Below, piece after piece: positions 38,488 to 46,843 of a DNA stretch of 47,748 nucleotides; the first letter of the stretch is position 1; each line of letters begins with the position of its first letter. A program made the translations under genes and the position numbers. The DNA is taken from positions 1 through 47,748 of the IMG/VR virus record IMGVR_UViG_3300048997_000049; one strand, 5' to 3'. The notes under the pieces are model-generated. The model saw nothing but the letters and a program-made list of their open reading frames with translations. It made no database searches and was not told the DNA's origin. The DNA comes from a virus.

Positions 38488-39711
38488 GTGAACGACTATC
38501 CTGGTGTGATGACCGACGATGAAGAGGAGGAGAAGTCCGCATATCCTCCAGTGCGAACGATGCCGCAACCTAACGCTCGTCAGCAGATAATTCCACCCGC
38601 TAATGCTGAACCTGACCTTGGTGGAATGTCTATGCCCCCTGTGGATATGGGTCCTCGTGAACCGTCGCCTCCACCAAGACCCTCGGAATATGCTCCGATA
38701 GAGCGCCACGGTTGGGGGCGTATAGGGCAAGTTGCTAACGACTTGTTTACGGGTCAGTCGGGACGTGACGAGTCTCGCCAGCAAGAACGAGCTTCGGCCG
38801 CAACTAAAAATTACGACACTCAACTGAAACAAGGACAAGAACAACGTGAATCAACTGCGAAAATCAGTCACGAAGCTGCGCAGGGAGAGCATGAACAAGC
38901 GACGGCCGAAGCGACTCGCGAGGGAATGAAGAATGTTACGATTCTTGGCCCTAATGGCACAACTTATAGTGTACCACAAAAGGACGCCGAAAAGCTCATG
39001 GGTACAATTGCGGCACAAGAAGGTGCCACAGGCCGAGAAAATAGCCGAGAAAAATCTCAGGAGGGTATCGCCGGCGGTAAGAATAAAACCGCCGAGGAGA
39101 TTGCTCGTGGAAAAGCTGAATCAGCTGAGCGTATTGCCACCGGTCATAATCTCGCGCAGACAGAGATTGCGCGTATCCGAGCAGACGCGGCGAACGACCC
39201 GAACAAGCTTACTAACACGATGAAGACGATGAAACAGCAGGCGCAGGCAACTTTACCCAGAATTGCTACTACACTTGATGAAACTGAAAGAATTGCTGGG
39301 ATGTTGGGACCGGTTGAAGGTCGCTGGAATGAATTTATGACCGGTAAGATCGGCGCTGGTGACCCGAAGTTCAAACATTACTTAGACGAGGTTGGCATGG
39401 TCCAAAGCGCTGTAACGCTTGCGCACGCCCGCGGTCGTATGTCAGACTCACTCTTCAAACACTTTGAAAAGATGTTTGACGCTGGGCAACAAACTGCTGA
39501 AAATATGATTCAGGCTCTCACAGTCGCACAAGAGTGGCTTACCGATTATGCAAATATGGGTGAGCCGGGTTCCCCTGTGGGTAACAAGCCGATGGCCACG
39601 GGTAGCGGTGCGAGTAGCGGCGACATTTACGCTCGAGACCCGCAGGGTAAATTGCATAAGGCGGCGGCAGGAACTGCACTGCCTAAAGATTGGAAGCAGG
39701 AGAAACGATAA
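38488..39711 (+). CDS. Ejection-type internal virion protein, middle, 407 aa
   Basis: GTG start right after the previous stop. An acidic, proline-rich N-terminus (MTDDEEEEKSAYPPVRTM) leads into a long Lys/Glu/Ala/Gln coiled region (ISHEAAQGEHEQATAEATRE, then KTAEEIARGKAESAERIATG). The C-terminal third has a globular helical part (IATTLDETERIAGMLGPVEG). This matches internal virion proteins of podoviruses. Its TAA shares a base with the next ATG (TAATG). Confidence 0.65.
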   Translation: MNDYPGVMTDDEEEEKSAYPPVRTMPQPNARQQIIPPANAEPDLGGMSMPPVDMGPREPSPPPRPSEYAPIERHGWGRIGQVANDLFTGQSGRDESRQQERASAATKNYDTQLKQGQEQRESTAKISHEAAQGEHEQATAEATREGMKNVTILGPNGTTYSVPQKDAEKLMGTIAAQEGATGRENSREKSQEGIAGGKNKTAEEIARGKAESAERIATGHNLAQTEIARIRADAANDPNKLTNTMKTMKQQAQATLPRIATTLDETERIAGMLGPVEGRWNEFMTGKIGAGDPKFKHYLDEVGMVQSAVTLAHARGRMSDSLFKHFEKMFDAGQQTAENMIQALTVAQEWLTDYANMGEPGSPVGNKPMATGSGASSGDIYARDPQGKLHKAAAGTALPKDWKQEKR

Positions 39712-42278
39712 TGGCGGGGACAACTGGCGGGTGGACAGCTGTAGACGAACCAACGCAAGGCTGGACACCCGTTGATGAGGAAGATCAACTAACAAAGAAA
39801 ACGAATGAGGTCGCTAAATCTGCGGGAGCTCAATTTAACGCTCCTAGTGTAGGTAAACCGTCAACTCCTACGACTAAGCCTTCGATGTCTAATCAAGAAG
39901 GGGATAACCTCAACATTGCCGCTTGGCAACATCGTCCAAACCCTAAGCTTGGCGAATTTCCAGATTATGCAACTGGTGGAGAAATGGCTCCGGTTAATGT
40001 AGGACTTGGTGTTTCTGGTGTATCGTCTGCCGTTCGCGGTATTCGCGCCGCACCGTCGATTGGCCAAGGCGCATATCAGCATGTTGTATCGCCGCTATTA
40101 AAGGCGTATGCCGGTTCTGAAGTAGGTCGAGTCGCTGGTAAAGGCATAGATGCCGTATTTCATACAAAACACGGTGAACAAGTAGGACAAACAGCGGGTG
40201 CGTTAGCGGGTCCGTTCGTAAGCGGAAAATCGTTTGCACGACTTCCCATGGGTGCTGGTCGCCTGGTCGCTTCAAACGAGGAATATGCAGCCGCCCTCGC
40301 TGAACGCAAACTCGCTCAACGCAATGCAGACCTCGCCGTAGGTCTTCGCACGTCGAAACCTGTGGATGAAGTCGCGTCGGCGGTCAGGAACCGCACCGCA
40401 AATTGGTTGCCGACGAAATTACCGCCACCTGAAGTAACTCCCATGACCGAATCGCCATACTATAACGACTACGCGGCGGCCAAGTCAAATGCGCGAGAAG
40501 AAGCTGCTAACAACGCAATGAATCGACCAGGATGGACAGCACCGCTTCCCGCGAGGGTTGGCGGTGGTACAGGAATCGAAGGGGCAGGCAGCGGAGGTGG
40601 CAGAAACGGTGTTGGTCTATTCCCAGAACCTCGTGAACCGCTCCCGCAGGATCGACCCGGCGCAATGTGGTCAGTAAAACGTCAAAGCACGTTGCCTGCG
40701 GCGGCGCTGCGCGGCGCACCAGGAGCCGGAGACGTACTTCGTAACCTCGGTAAACCTGTGTTATTTGAGCCCCGCGAAGGCACGGGGTATGGAGGACCGC
40801 GGCAGGAATATTCTTCGGTTGGGCCTGAACCTCAGCCTCCTACAGGCGAAATACCAGCAGGAAACCAAACACCATTTGAAAATAAAAATTCACCCGCATC
40901 GTCTAAAAATGATATAATCAATCAGGGTGAAAACATGAAAAAACCACAAAAAATTGATGAAGGTAAAAAGAAGATTTCGACAGTACCAGGTGATAAGTAC
41001 CCTCCTCCTGATGAAGAAGAACAGTTTGCTAGAAAACGGGCCGACGAGTGGCTTGCAAAGCATAAACCTACAAAAGAACAAATCGCTAAAGCGACCAAGT
41101 TGGTTGTGGATCGCGGCGACATGACTGAAGATGACCCGCATTTTAAGGCGTATCTCGCTGATAAATTAAGCGATATAATGCCAGAAACTGTTGAAGAAAT
41201 TCAAGAAGCTGTCAAAAATTTAACCGCAAAAGGTTTAACGCCAAGTAGTCCAAAGTGGAAAATGGAATATAACGATGAAATTAGTTATATGCGACAAAAA
41301 GAATTTATGGACCCAGACGAGCGCGCACTTCACGAAATGGATAAACAAGAGACTGAGTCTCTTGGAAAAGCGATTAAAAATTCACTCCTTGCTTCTGACG
41401 ACGTTAAAAGCCCTGTTGACCGTCGTACCACGCCACGCGCCACAGCGCTAAACTCGTCTCCTGTTGACCCGATACGCGAAGCGCGAGTAAACGACCTTCG
41501 CGAGATCGTACGCGATTCGACGGTACCTGAGCGAGACAGGTCAATTGCACAAGCGCAGTTAAACGACCTCGAAGCAAATCCAGGCGAACGCAACGAGTTG
41601 GGTGATAACCCTGCGAAGCTCAAAAAAGCAAAGCAGACTATGAGTCGTGAAGAGGCGGAAGCAAGTAGCAAGAAACGAACTGAAGGACGTACTAAAAGGT
41701 TCAAAGATACCAAAATTCCCAAAAAACACTCTACGACCCTTGCCGACTCTGAAAACATGAACGACCCTGATACGCGTTTCACCGCGGCAAAACATGAAGC
41801 AGGTCACGCGGTCATTGGCGAACTTCTGCGACCAGGTTCAGTTGAGAACTCATCGCTTGGTGAACGTGGTGGCGAAACGAACATTACTCCTCCAGCGGGT
41901 AAAACGAACGTTGGTCAATTGAATCGAGATGAACTGCACGACATGCTGACGGCAAGCTTCGCAGGTGGAATGGCCGAAGATGGTGGCACGACAGTAACTC
42001 ATGCAAGCGGTGATCGTAAGGTTAGGAATCAACTTACAGGGTCGCAAGCGAGCACCCCCGCGCAAAATGCTTCGAGGTTCGCGTTTGGTAGGACATTTAA
42101 CGACCCAATGCTACAAGCGCCAAACGCACAGGCAGCCGCCAGAGCGAAAGTGACAGCATTGCTCGCCGACCCAAAAACCCACGATCTTATTAACTCCGTT
42201 GCTGAAAAACTTTCACTTGGCGGTAAGCTGTCGGGAGACGAGATTCGACAAATTCTGAAACTTAAGGGCAAAAAATGA
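39711..42278 (+). CDS. Large ejection protein with C-terminal FtsH/M41-like zinc protease domain, 855 aa
   Basis: The N-terminal half is Gly/Ala-rich and could associate with membranes (MAPVNVGLGVSGVSSAVRGI, then EQVGQTAGALAGPF). The middle is charged and helical. The last 180 residues match peptidase family M41: the zinc motif HEAGH with H695, E696 and H699 (AAKHEAGHAVIGEL), then SFAGGMAEDGG where FtsH has GGRxAE, and D768 in HASGDRKV where FtsH has its third zinc ligand; the 69-residue distance is close to that in FtsH. It may digest an envelope or virion component during DNA entry. The AAA domain of FtsH is absent. TAATG overlap with the previous gene. Confidence 0.72.
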   Translation: MAGTTGGWTAVDEPTQGWTPVDEEDQLTKKTNEVAKSAGAQFNAPSVGKPSTPTTKPSMSNQEGDNLNIAAWQHRPNPKLGEFPDYATGGEMAPVNVGLGVSGVSSAVRGIRAAPSIGQGAYQHVVSPLLKAYAGSEVGRVAGKGIDAVFHTKHGEQVGQTAGALAGPFVSGKSFARLPMGAGRLVASNEEYAAALAERKLAQRNADLAVGLRTSKPVDEVASAVRNRTANWLPTKLPPPEVTPMTESPYYNDYAAAKSNAREEAANNAMNRPGWTAPLPARVGGGTGIEGAGSGGGRNGVGLFPEPREPLPQDRPGAMWSVKRQSTLPAAALRGAPGAGDVLRNLGKPVLFEPREGTGYGGPRQEYSSVGPEPQPPTGEIPAGNQTPFENKNSPASSKNDIINQGENMKKPQKIDEGKKKISTVPGDKYPPPDEEEQFARKRADEWLAKHKPTKEQIAKATKLVVDRGDMTEDDPHFKAYLADKLSDIMPETVEEIQEAVKNLTAKGLTPSSPKWKMEYNDEISYMRQKEFMDPDERALHEMDKQETESLGKAIKNSLLASDDVKSPVDRRTTPRATALNSSPVDPIREARVNDLREIVRDSTVPERDRSIAQAQLNDLEANPGERNELGDNPAKLKKAKQTMSREEAEASSKKRTEGRTKRFKDTKIPKKHSTTLADSENMNDPDTRFTAAKHEAGHAVIGELLRPGSVENSSLGERGGETNITPPAGKTNVGQLNRDELHDMLTASFAGGMAEDGGTTVTHASGDRKVRNQLTGSQASTPAQNASRFAFGRTFNDPMLQAPNAQAAARAKVTALLADPKTHDLINSVAEKLSLGGKLSGDEIRQILKLKGKK

Positions 42279-43366
42279 AACGACTTCTATTTTTAATCTT
42301 ACTTTGCTCATCTATTTGTTATGCGCAGAATCGCAGCGACGGGGTAATTTCGGTGCGCAGCGGACAACCTGCATCGGGAGCGCGTATCGCCGTGTGTACA
42401 CAACCTGCGACGACCTCGGCACCCTGTTCGCCGCTAGCGACCTTGTATACAGACTCGAGTCTCGGCACACCATGCGCGGGAACATTACTTCCGCCGAATG
42501 TCCCCGGTTCACCGTGCTCAAATCCGATGACGGCCGACGGCTTAGGAAATTATCACTTCTACGCCTCGCCTGGTGTTTATACCCTGATGTTTTATGGGTC
42601 GAGCACCACGACCTACATTCAACCTGACTTTTCACTACCAATTGCTGGTGGCCCTGTAACGAATGCTAACTTACCCAACCCGATGAATTTGACGGATACA
42701 TTGTCCATCAACGTAACCTCTGGCTTAGGATTACACATCACTAATTCAGGCACAAATATTTTTGCCCAGTTTTCAAGCACATCTTTTCCTAGTTCAGGTT
42801 TAGGCTTCAGTTTCCAAGTCCCCGGAGTCCCGTCCATTCTGGGAAATAGCGGGCTTGGCAATTCTCAATTTATTTTTACCTCAAAAGATTTGAGATTTAT
42901 TCCTTTCGCTGGTCTTACTGGAGGAGTTTTTGGTGTAGGTCCATCTGGTACAGAATGGCAGATTACCACCGATACGTCAAAACTCACTAAGTATGCCGCT
43001 GCGTCAACGGCGGGTAACGGCCAACCAGTCATTCGCGCCGCCGTTAATCAAACCATCGAAGTCACAGGTAATTCGGGAACTTTAACACTCTACACCCCTT
43101 CGTCTAACAGCGATATGTATAGACTTGTCGTATACACGGTGATTTCGACGAATGTGGCAACCTCAACAATTCAGTGGACGGTAAGTTATACTGATGTGAC
43201 AGGCGCGAGAACCACAGTGGGTTCGTCAATTTTAGGTGATACTGCGGGTACCCATGCGGGTGAAACTTTCTCATTTGAGGTTGAATCAGGGGTTGCAATT
43301 ACGCTTGCAAACGCGACAGCAAACAGTCCCAAGTACAAGTACTACATTCGACTTGAAGAACTCTGA
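42275..43366 (+). CDS. Signal-peptide-bearing tail fibre-like protein, 363 aa
   Basis: The ATG overlaps the preceding stop. A signal peptide (MKRLLFLILLCSSICYAQ) is followed by a carboxypeptidase-regulatory-like beta domain (GVISVRSGQPASGARIAVCT, then GLGNYHFYASPGVYTLMFYG), a pattern frequent in acidobacterial secreted proteins and tail proteins of soil phages. The rest is beta-rich, with a final lectin-like domain (LYTPSSNSDMYRLVVYTVIS). It is the last structural gene before the lysis cassette, typical for a tail fibre. It may bind host glycans. Confidence 0.7.
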   Translation: MKRLLFLILLCSSICYAQNRSDGVISVRSGQPASGARIAVCTQPATTSAPCSPLATLYTDSSLGTPCAGTLLPPNVPGSPCSNPMTADGLGNYHFYASPGVYTLMFYGSSTTTYIQPDFSLPIAGGPVTNANLPNPMNLTDTLSINVTSGLGLHITNSGTNIFAQFSSTSFPSSGLGFSFQVPGVPSILGNSGLGNSQFIFTSKDLRFIPFAGLTGGVFGVGPSGTEWQITTDTSKLTKYAAASTAGNGQPVIRAAVNQTIEVTGNSGTLTLYTPSSNSDMYRLVVYTVISTNVATSTIQWTVSYTDVTGARTTVGSSILGDTAGTHAGETFSFEVESGVAITLANATANSPKYKYYIRLEEL

Positions 43367-43375
43367 GGTTAACCC

Positions 43376-43813
43376 ATGGACCAGCTCACCTACGATGCGA
43401 CCATTGACCGTCTTGCTGATAAACTTGCGAAAGCAATTGCACTTGCAGAGGGATTTTATGCGGCTGATTCTCTACCCAGCCGCATAAATAACCCAGGCGA
43501 CCTTGAGCTTGGTGATCGAGGTTTTGGCACTCACAACAAAAAGACAGGGTATGCGAAGGCTGACATCGCCGGTGACATTGCCGACAAAACGGATGGCTTC
43601 TCAGCGTTGCGTCGGGAATGCAGGGCGATCTTAACAGGCGCATCGTCGATATATCATGTCAATTTTACGTTCGCAGCAATTGCGTTAAAATGGACAGGAA
43701 ATGATAATCCTGGCGCTTGGTGCAAGATCGTTACTGAGAAATTAAATCTTAACCCGATGACCACGATAGTCGATTGGGTTAAGGGGGAAGTAGACAATAA
43801 TGAACTTACATGA
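43376..43813 (+). CDS. Endolysin-type muramidase/transglycosylase, 145 aa
   Basis: The motif AIALAEGFYAADSLPSR, then INNPGDLELGDRGFGT, is that of phage lysozyme-like proteins related to lytic transglycosylases, with Glu in AEGF as the likely catalytic residue; the C-terminal WTGNDNPGAWC matches their usual ending. It would cleave peptidoglycan for release or, if packaged, for entry. No signal peptide, so a holin is needed; candidates follow directly downstream. Start at 43376, ten bases after the fibre stop. Confidence 0.75.
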   Translation: MDQLTYDATIDRLADKLAKAIALAEGFYAADSLPSRINNPGDLELGDRGFGTHNKKTGYAKADIAGDIADKTDGFSALRRECRAILTGASSIYHVNFTFAAIALKWTGNDNPGAWCKIVTEKLNLNPMTTIVDWVKGEVDNNELT

Positions 43814-44039
43814 GTGGAAAGATATTTTGCTCTCATTCATCGTGGGGTGTTCGGTTGCCCACACGTTTCTACCGCCCTGGGATGCGCCACCATTTCAACC
43901 ATTTCCTACCTTTCAGAAGTATTACCGCGTGCTGATCTACGTAGTTGGGTATCTTGGAATAAATGCGCGTAGCACGGTGTATCCGTCAATCTCGATTAAC
44001 AATCCAACAGGCGTAAATAACCAGGGAAAGGAATTATGA
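43800..44039 (+). CDS. Small membrane-associated protein, 79 aa
   Basis: The ATG lies inside the endolysin gene (14-base overlap). Residues 8-22 (DILLSFIVGCSVAHTFL) and 43-55 (RVLIYVVGYLGIN) are hydrophobic, with a proline-rich loop (PPWDAPPFQPF) between. It is in the lysis cassette and could be a holin-like or antiholin protein, though membrane helices are short. The stop overlaps the next start (ATGA). Confidence 0.6.
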   Translation: MNLHEWKDILLSFIVGCSVAHTFLPPWDAPPFQPFPTFQKYYRVLIYVVGYLGINARSTVYPSISINNPTGVNNQGKEL

Positions 44040-44245
44040 ACACTTGGCTCATTCCAGTAACAACGGTCATCTTGGCAGCAATTTTTGCTTTATGGCGTGA
44101 TATGCGCAGTGAAAACCGACGGATTGACGGGGAAACAGAAAAACGGCATTTAGAAAATCAGATCAGGTTTACAGCCCTCGAAACAGAAATTAGACCGATT
44201 GCCAAGTGGTTTAATAACGGTCGTCGAGACCGTACTGGAGAATAA
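44036..44245 (+). CDS. Single-pass membrane protein with coiled coil, i-spanin-like, 69 aa
   Basis: One N-terminal membrane helix (WLIPVTTVILAAIFALW) is followed by a charged coiled segment (RDMRSENRRIDGETEKRH, then IRFTALETEIRPI). This N-in plan with a periplasmic helix fits an inner-membrane spanin, but no partner lipoprotein is seen. An alternative is a small holin accessory. ATGA overlap with the upstream gene. Confidence 0.55.
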   Translation: MNTWLIPVTTVILAAIFALWRDMRSENRRIDGETEKRHLENQIRFTALETEIRPIAKWFNNGRRDRTGE

Positions 44246-44297
44246 ATCTCGTGAGGCGTAATTACTTATCGCGCACACGAATTTTAGGAGTAACAAA

Positions 44298-44468
44298 TTG
44301 AAGACGACAACGAAAGTTTTGGCAGGGGTAATCGCGCTGATTGGTATGATCGGACCGGCTGTGTCTCCCGCATTACAAAATATGGTCTCAGCACACCCGC
44401 TCGTAAGCACGGTGATTGCGGCAGTTACGGCCATTTTGGCCCTATTTCATAACCCTGTGGCCGCATGA
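44298..44468 (+). CDS. Holin-like protein, 56 aa
   Basis: A TTG at 44298, seven bases after AGGAG, starts a very hydrophobic protein with two likely membrane helices (VLAGVIALIGMIGPAVS and STVIAAVTAILALFH), short basic N-terminus (MKTTTK) and little else: the form of a class II holin. The stop overlaps the next ATG (ATGA). It would form membrane lesions to release the endolysin. No ATG gives this frame, so a TTG start is required. Confidence 0.65.
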   Translation: MKTTTKVLAGVIALIGMIGPAVSPALQNMVSAHPLVSTVIAAVTAILALFHNPVAA

Positions 44469-44842
44469 GCCTCGGACTTGTTTTCGACCTACCAGGAGCG
44501 TTGGTTCAACTTTACGGGGTCATTAAAAAAGATCAACAACTTGCCGCGTTCCTGGGGCGCATTACCGATTGGGTAAAACTTATCCTGTCGTGCGTCTTTA
44601 GTGGGTTAATCGCCCTATTAGGTGCGTGGGGTGCGGCATTACTATCTCACTCAACGCCTTGGGTGGCATTTGGCTACGGCTTAGGAGGTTCAGCCGTAGC
44701 CATTTTCACTGTACTTCTTCGTATGCCACAGGGGCGGTCATTGATGCTTGCTGTACCTAAAAGCACGGTAGAGCAATACGCGACAGACGAGCAAACAATC
44801 ATCGAACCCGTGGACAATCAGCAAAGTCCGCCAAAACCGTAA
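44465..44842 (+). CDS. Membrane protein of the lysis cassette, holin candidate, 125 aa
   Basis: Two membrane helices (LILSCVFSGLIALLGAWGAAL and WVAFGYGLGGSAVAIFTVL) lie between an amphipathic N-terminus (DLPGALVQLYGVIKKD) and a soluble acidic C-terminal tail. Together with the preceding small holin-like gene this could form a holin/antiholin pair. It is the final gene of the rightward block and overlaps the convergent gene by 25 bases, with no intrinsic terminator between them. Confidence 0.65.
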   Translation: MSLGLVFDLPGALVQLYGVIKKDQQLAAFLGRITDWVKLILSCVFSGLIALLGAWGAALLSHSTPWVAFGYGLGGSAVAIFTVLLRMPQGRSLMLAVPKSTVEQYATDEQTIIEPVDNQQSPPKP

Positions 44843-45444
44843 GCTTCACCACACATCGTAGAACCATCGGGGGCAAGTTGGTAGCCCCCATTACCTTGTT
44901 TAAGACCATTGGCGTAGAACAGCGCAAATGGTGAGGCAATCAGTTCCGGGCCGTGTGCCTTCCATGCTCCGCCATTGGCCCGAAACATCACTTTGCTGTT
45001 GGGGTCTGGATTCACGATTTTCCCGTTCACGACCGTCTTGCTGGTCAGGAAATCAAGCGAAGAGAAGTTGTGTACCGGATCGGGGTCCACGTTCGTGAAC
45101 AGGAAGTGATACCACTGCCCCGCCACGACCAGTGGCATTTGCGGGAACACGATGAGCGGATAACCGCCGTTATTCACCCACTCGGGAAATTGGCGATCAT
45201 CAACAATGCGACCGGCCGCGAGTGGCTTTCCCGGCACGCCCCCGGCATCCAGGCAGAGATCACACTGAAGTTTCCCGCCCGTCCCGCCCATGTAGCCCGT
45301 TTTACCGATGGGATTCTTGGTGATGAAGTTGGTTCGGATGGCAGCCAGCGGCGAAGAATAGGCCACCTTGAAAGCTGCATCCCACTGTTCGTTCCAGGTG
45401 CCGCCTACTTGCCCATTACTGAGTCCACTTGTTGGATACAGCAT
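44818..45444 (-). CDS. Beta-sandwich-like hypothetical protein, 208 aa
   Basis: The ATG at 45444 has AAAGGAGAAAAAA upstream. The product (MLYPTSGLSNGQVGGTWNEQ, then WYHFLFTNVDPDPVHNFSS and GYMGGTGGKLQCDLCL) is rich in beta strands, aromatic and Gly residues, suggestive of a jelly-roll fold of the kind used for surface or carbohydrate contact. No signal peptide is present. It is the terminal leftward gene. Its end overlaps the convergent lysis gene by 25 bases. A CDLC pair could bind metal. Confidence 0.65.
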   Translation of the reverse strand: MLYPTSGLSNGQVGGTWNEQWDAAFKVAYSSPLAAIRTNFITKNPIGKTGYMGGTGGKLQCDLCLDAGGVPGKPLAAGRIVDDRQFPEWVNNGGYPLIVFPQMPLVVAGQWYHFLFTNVDPDPVHNFSSLDFLTSKTVVNGKIVNPDPNSKVMFRANGGAWKAHGPELIASPFALFYANGLKQGNGGYQLAPDGSTMCGEAYGFGGLC

Positions 45445-45781
45445 TTTTTTCTCCTTTTTGCGCGGCCTTCTCTTGGGCACAGGCAGCAGCCACTTGAGCC
45501 TGCTTCTCGGTCAGCCAAAGTTCCGTGACGGAATTATCGCCATGTGTCTGAGCAACGTATAGATGACGCTCTCCGTTCATGGCTCCCGGCAGTGTTACCC
45601 ATTGCACTTTTATATCTCGAATCTCTGGATCAATCATGATTCCCCCTTCTCTTGCGTAGGCTCCCTGATTCCCGCCAACGCGCACAGATATTAAGCCAGT
45701 GTCTTCGTATTCCTTGATAACACGCGCTGGAACGAGAACACTTTGTCCAACTCGAAACTTCGGCTTACTTCGCTTTGCCAT
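45416..45781 (-). CDS. Small accessory protein, 121 aa (paralogue of the junction gene)
   Basis: AAAGGA precedes the ATG at 45781, which overlaps the upstream stop. The N-terminal half (KFRVGQSVLVPARVIKEYED, then LISVRVGGNQG) is an SH3-like beta domain; from residue 49 on (MIDPEIRDIKVQW, then HGDNSVTELWLTEKQAQVAA) it is a close paralogue of the junction-spanning gene at 1-194/47609-47748, about three quarters identical over 57 residues. The extra domain here suggests that one copy was fused or the other truncated. It overlaps the next gene by 29 bases. Function unknown. Confidence 0.7.
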   Translation of the reverse strand: MAKRSKPKFRVGQSVLVPARVIKEYEDTGLISVRVGGNQGAYAREGGIMIDPEIRDIKVQWVTLPGAMNGERHLYVAQTHGDNSVTELWLTEKQAQVAAACAQEKAAQKGEKNAVSNKWTQ

Positions 45782-46002
45782 CACACATTTCCTTTCGGCT
45801 CAGCGGGTTGCTTCTTCGCGTATTCTTCTTCGACGATGCTTCGTTCAATTGCATCCAACTCGCCGACCCAGCCTGAAAATATAAATTCAGGTTCATGCCC
45901 GGTGATTTCTTTGTAAGCCTTAAATACGGCCTTACGCATAGGAGAATCGGCTCCGTGCGGAACAGACTCAATCTCGCCAATCTTGCAGGTCCAAATTTTC
46001 AT
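45781..46002 (-). CDS. Hypothetical protein, 73 aa
   Basis: Bounded by overlaps on both sides. Mixed alpha/beta (MKIWTCKIGEIESVPHGADS, then KAYKEITGHEPEFIFSGW and ELDAIERSIVEEEYAKKQ). The C-terminus AEPKGNV shares the EPKGN segment with the next upstream gene, and the matching DNA (a GAAAGGAAA ribosome site) is duplicated at both gene ends. Similar small proteins occur widely in phage accessory regions; no function is known to me. Confidence 0.7.
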   Translation of the reverse strand: MKIWTCKIGEIESVPHGADSPMRKAVFKAYKEITGHEPEFIFSGWVGELDAIERSIVEEEYAKKQPAEPKGNV

Positions 46003-46238
46003 TGTGCGTTTCCTTTCGGCTCAGGCACGGCGGGCGGCCCTGTTACTATAGGAGTTCCGTAGGCCCAATGCTCAAACGTTTCTCTGCTATCAAAGGAAAT
46101 GTACTCATTTTTTCGTGGATCAAACACAATGACCGCTCCATCAGTTGAACAGGAAGTTGCCGTATAACATAGCCCATCCGTAGCAACAAACACCCTTCCC
46201 GCTAGTTTTGTCGCCTCATCTTTTGTGAAAGTATTCAT
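45999..46238 (-). CDS. Hypothetical protein, 79 aa
   Basis: AAAGGAGATTCT precedes the ATG at 46238, so this start is preferred to a longer reading that covers part of the broken gene upstream. The sequence (MNTFTKDEATKLAGRVFVAT, then CYTATSCSTDGAVIVFDPRK) is a small beta domain with three cysteines and a proline-rich end (GPPAVPEPKGNAQ). No family is recognised. Confidence 0.7.
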   Translation of the reverse strand: MNTFTKDEATKLAGRVFVATDGLCYTATSCSTDGAVIVFDPRKNEYISFDSRETFEHWAYGTPIVTGPPAVPEPKGNAQ

Positions 46239-46248
46239 AGAATCTCCT

Positions 46249-46516
46249 TTATGTTTGCGATGCCTTCCGCAGAAACGGAGCGAGCGCGGCTTCGAGTTCG
46301 TCGGCGCAAATTTAATTGCGTAAGCCTCATGACTCTTGCGTCGTTCGTTCGAGCCTCTTCGCGCCACTTCGCTACCAGTTCCACTAGCTTGCTGACTTCC
46401 TCGTCCCGCTGGGCGGTGGCGGCGTTCCAGCCTGCCTCATATCATCGCGCGTAGACCTTCTGTTCAGCGGCTGAAAGTGCTGCCGGGTAAGATAGCTCTT
46501 TGGCATCAAACGTCAT
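46249..46516 (-). pseudogene. Broken small phage gene (in-frame stop and two frameshifts)
   Basis: Starting at the ATG at 46516 (AGAAAGGAACAGGGAA upstream, ATGA overlap with the gene before) the frame reads MTFDAKELSYPAALSAAEQK then VYAR and meets TGA; the same frame continues YEAGWNAATAQRDEEV, then LVAKWREEARTNDAR. The next part of a sensible protein (SHEAYAIKFA) is one frame over, and the last part (ADELEAALAPFLRKASQT, TAA at 46251) another frame over. One lost base at each switch and one changed base at the stop would restore a helical protein of about 88 residues. The pieces look like a common phage accessory protein. Sequencing error is possible, but three lesions favour decay. Confidence 0.6.
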
Positions 46517-46797
46517 TTCCCTGTTCCTTTCTCTCGATTCCCCCTGGGGCGGAAACGCACAGTAATTCGCTGCTGTTTACGCCATCGCGCTGTCAATCGA
46601 GTTATCCTATTGGCCCTGAATTGCACATGTGGTTTGCCTTTCTTGTCAAAGAGAACGCGAAAATCCATCCCGTGAACCAATCCGCAATCGCAGCACACCA
46701 TTTGGTACCCGTGCATGATGGGCTGCTCCCAGCCCCTAGGGTTTAGTTTCCCAACATCCCGTAAGCGAATACTCTTCGTCTTGGCTGGCAGTTTCAT
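46513..46797 (-). CDS. Conserved phage CxxC protein, 94 aa
   Basis: The sequence GYQMVCCDCGLVHGMDFRVL, then VQFRANRITRLTARWRK, belongs to a small protein pattern widespread among phages: a CCDCG metal knuckle followed by a beta strand and an Arg-rich helix. A nucleic-acid-binding role is likely but unproven. The ribosome site (GAAAGGAACAGGGAA) lies in a 20-base direct repeat shared with the broken gene downstream. Confidence 0.75.
   Translation of the reverse strand: MKLPAKTKSIRLRDVGKLNPRGWEQPIMHGYQMVCCDCGLVHGMDFRVLFDKKGKPHVQFRANRITRLTARWRKQQRITVRFRPRGNREKGTGK
46514..46533. repeat. 20-base direct repeat carrying a ribosome site (copy 1)
   Basis: CATTTCCCTGTTCCTTTCTC occurs here and at 46795-46814. 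In both places it contains the start codon and ribosome site (leftward strand) of a small gene, so leader-plus-start units have been duplicated along this accessory stretch. Confidence 0.8.
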
Positions 46798-46814
46798 TTC
46801 CCTGTTCCTTTCTC
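46795..46814. repeat. 20-base direct repeat carrying a ribosome site (copy 2)
   Basis: Second copy of the repeat at 46514-46533, here giving the leader and ATG of the 94-residue CxxC gene. Confidence 0.8.
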
Positions 46815-46843
46815 CCGCTCGGCCTCGGGTTTGAGATAATCCC

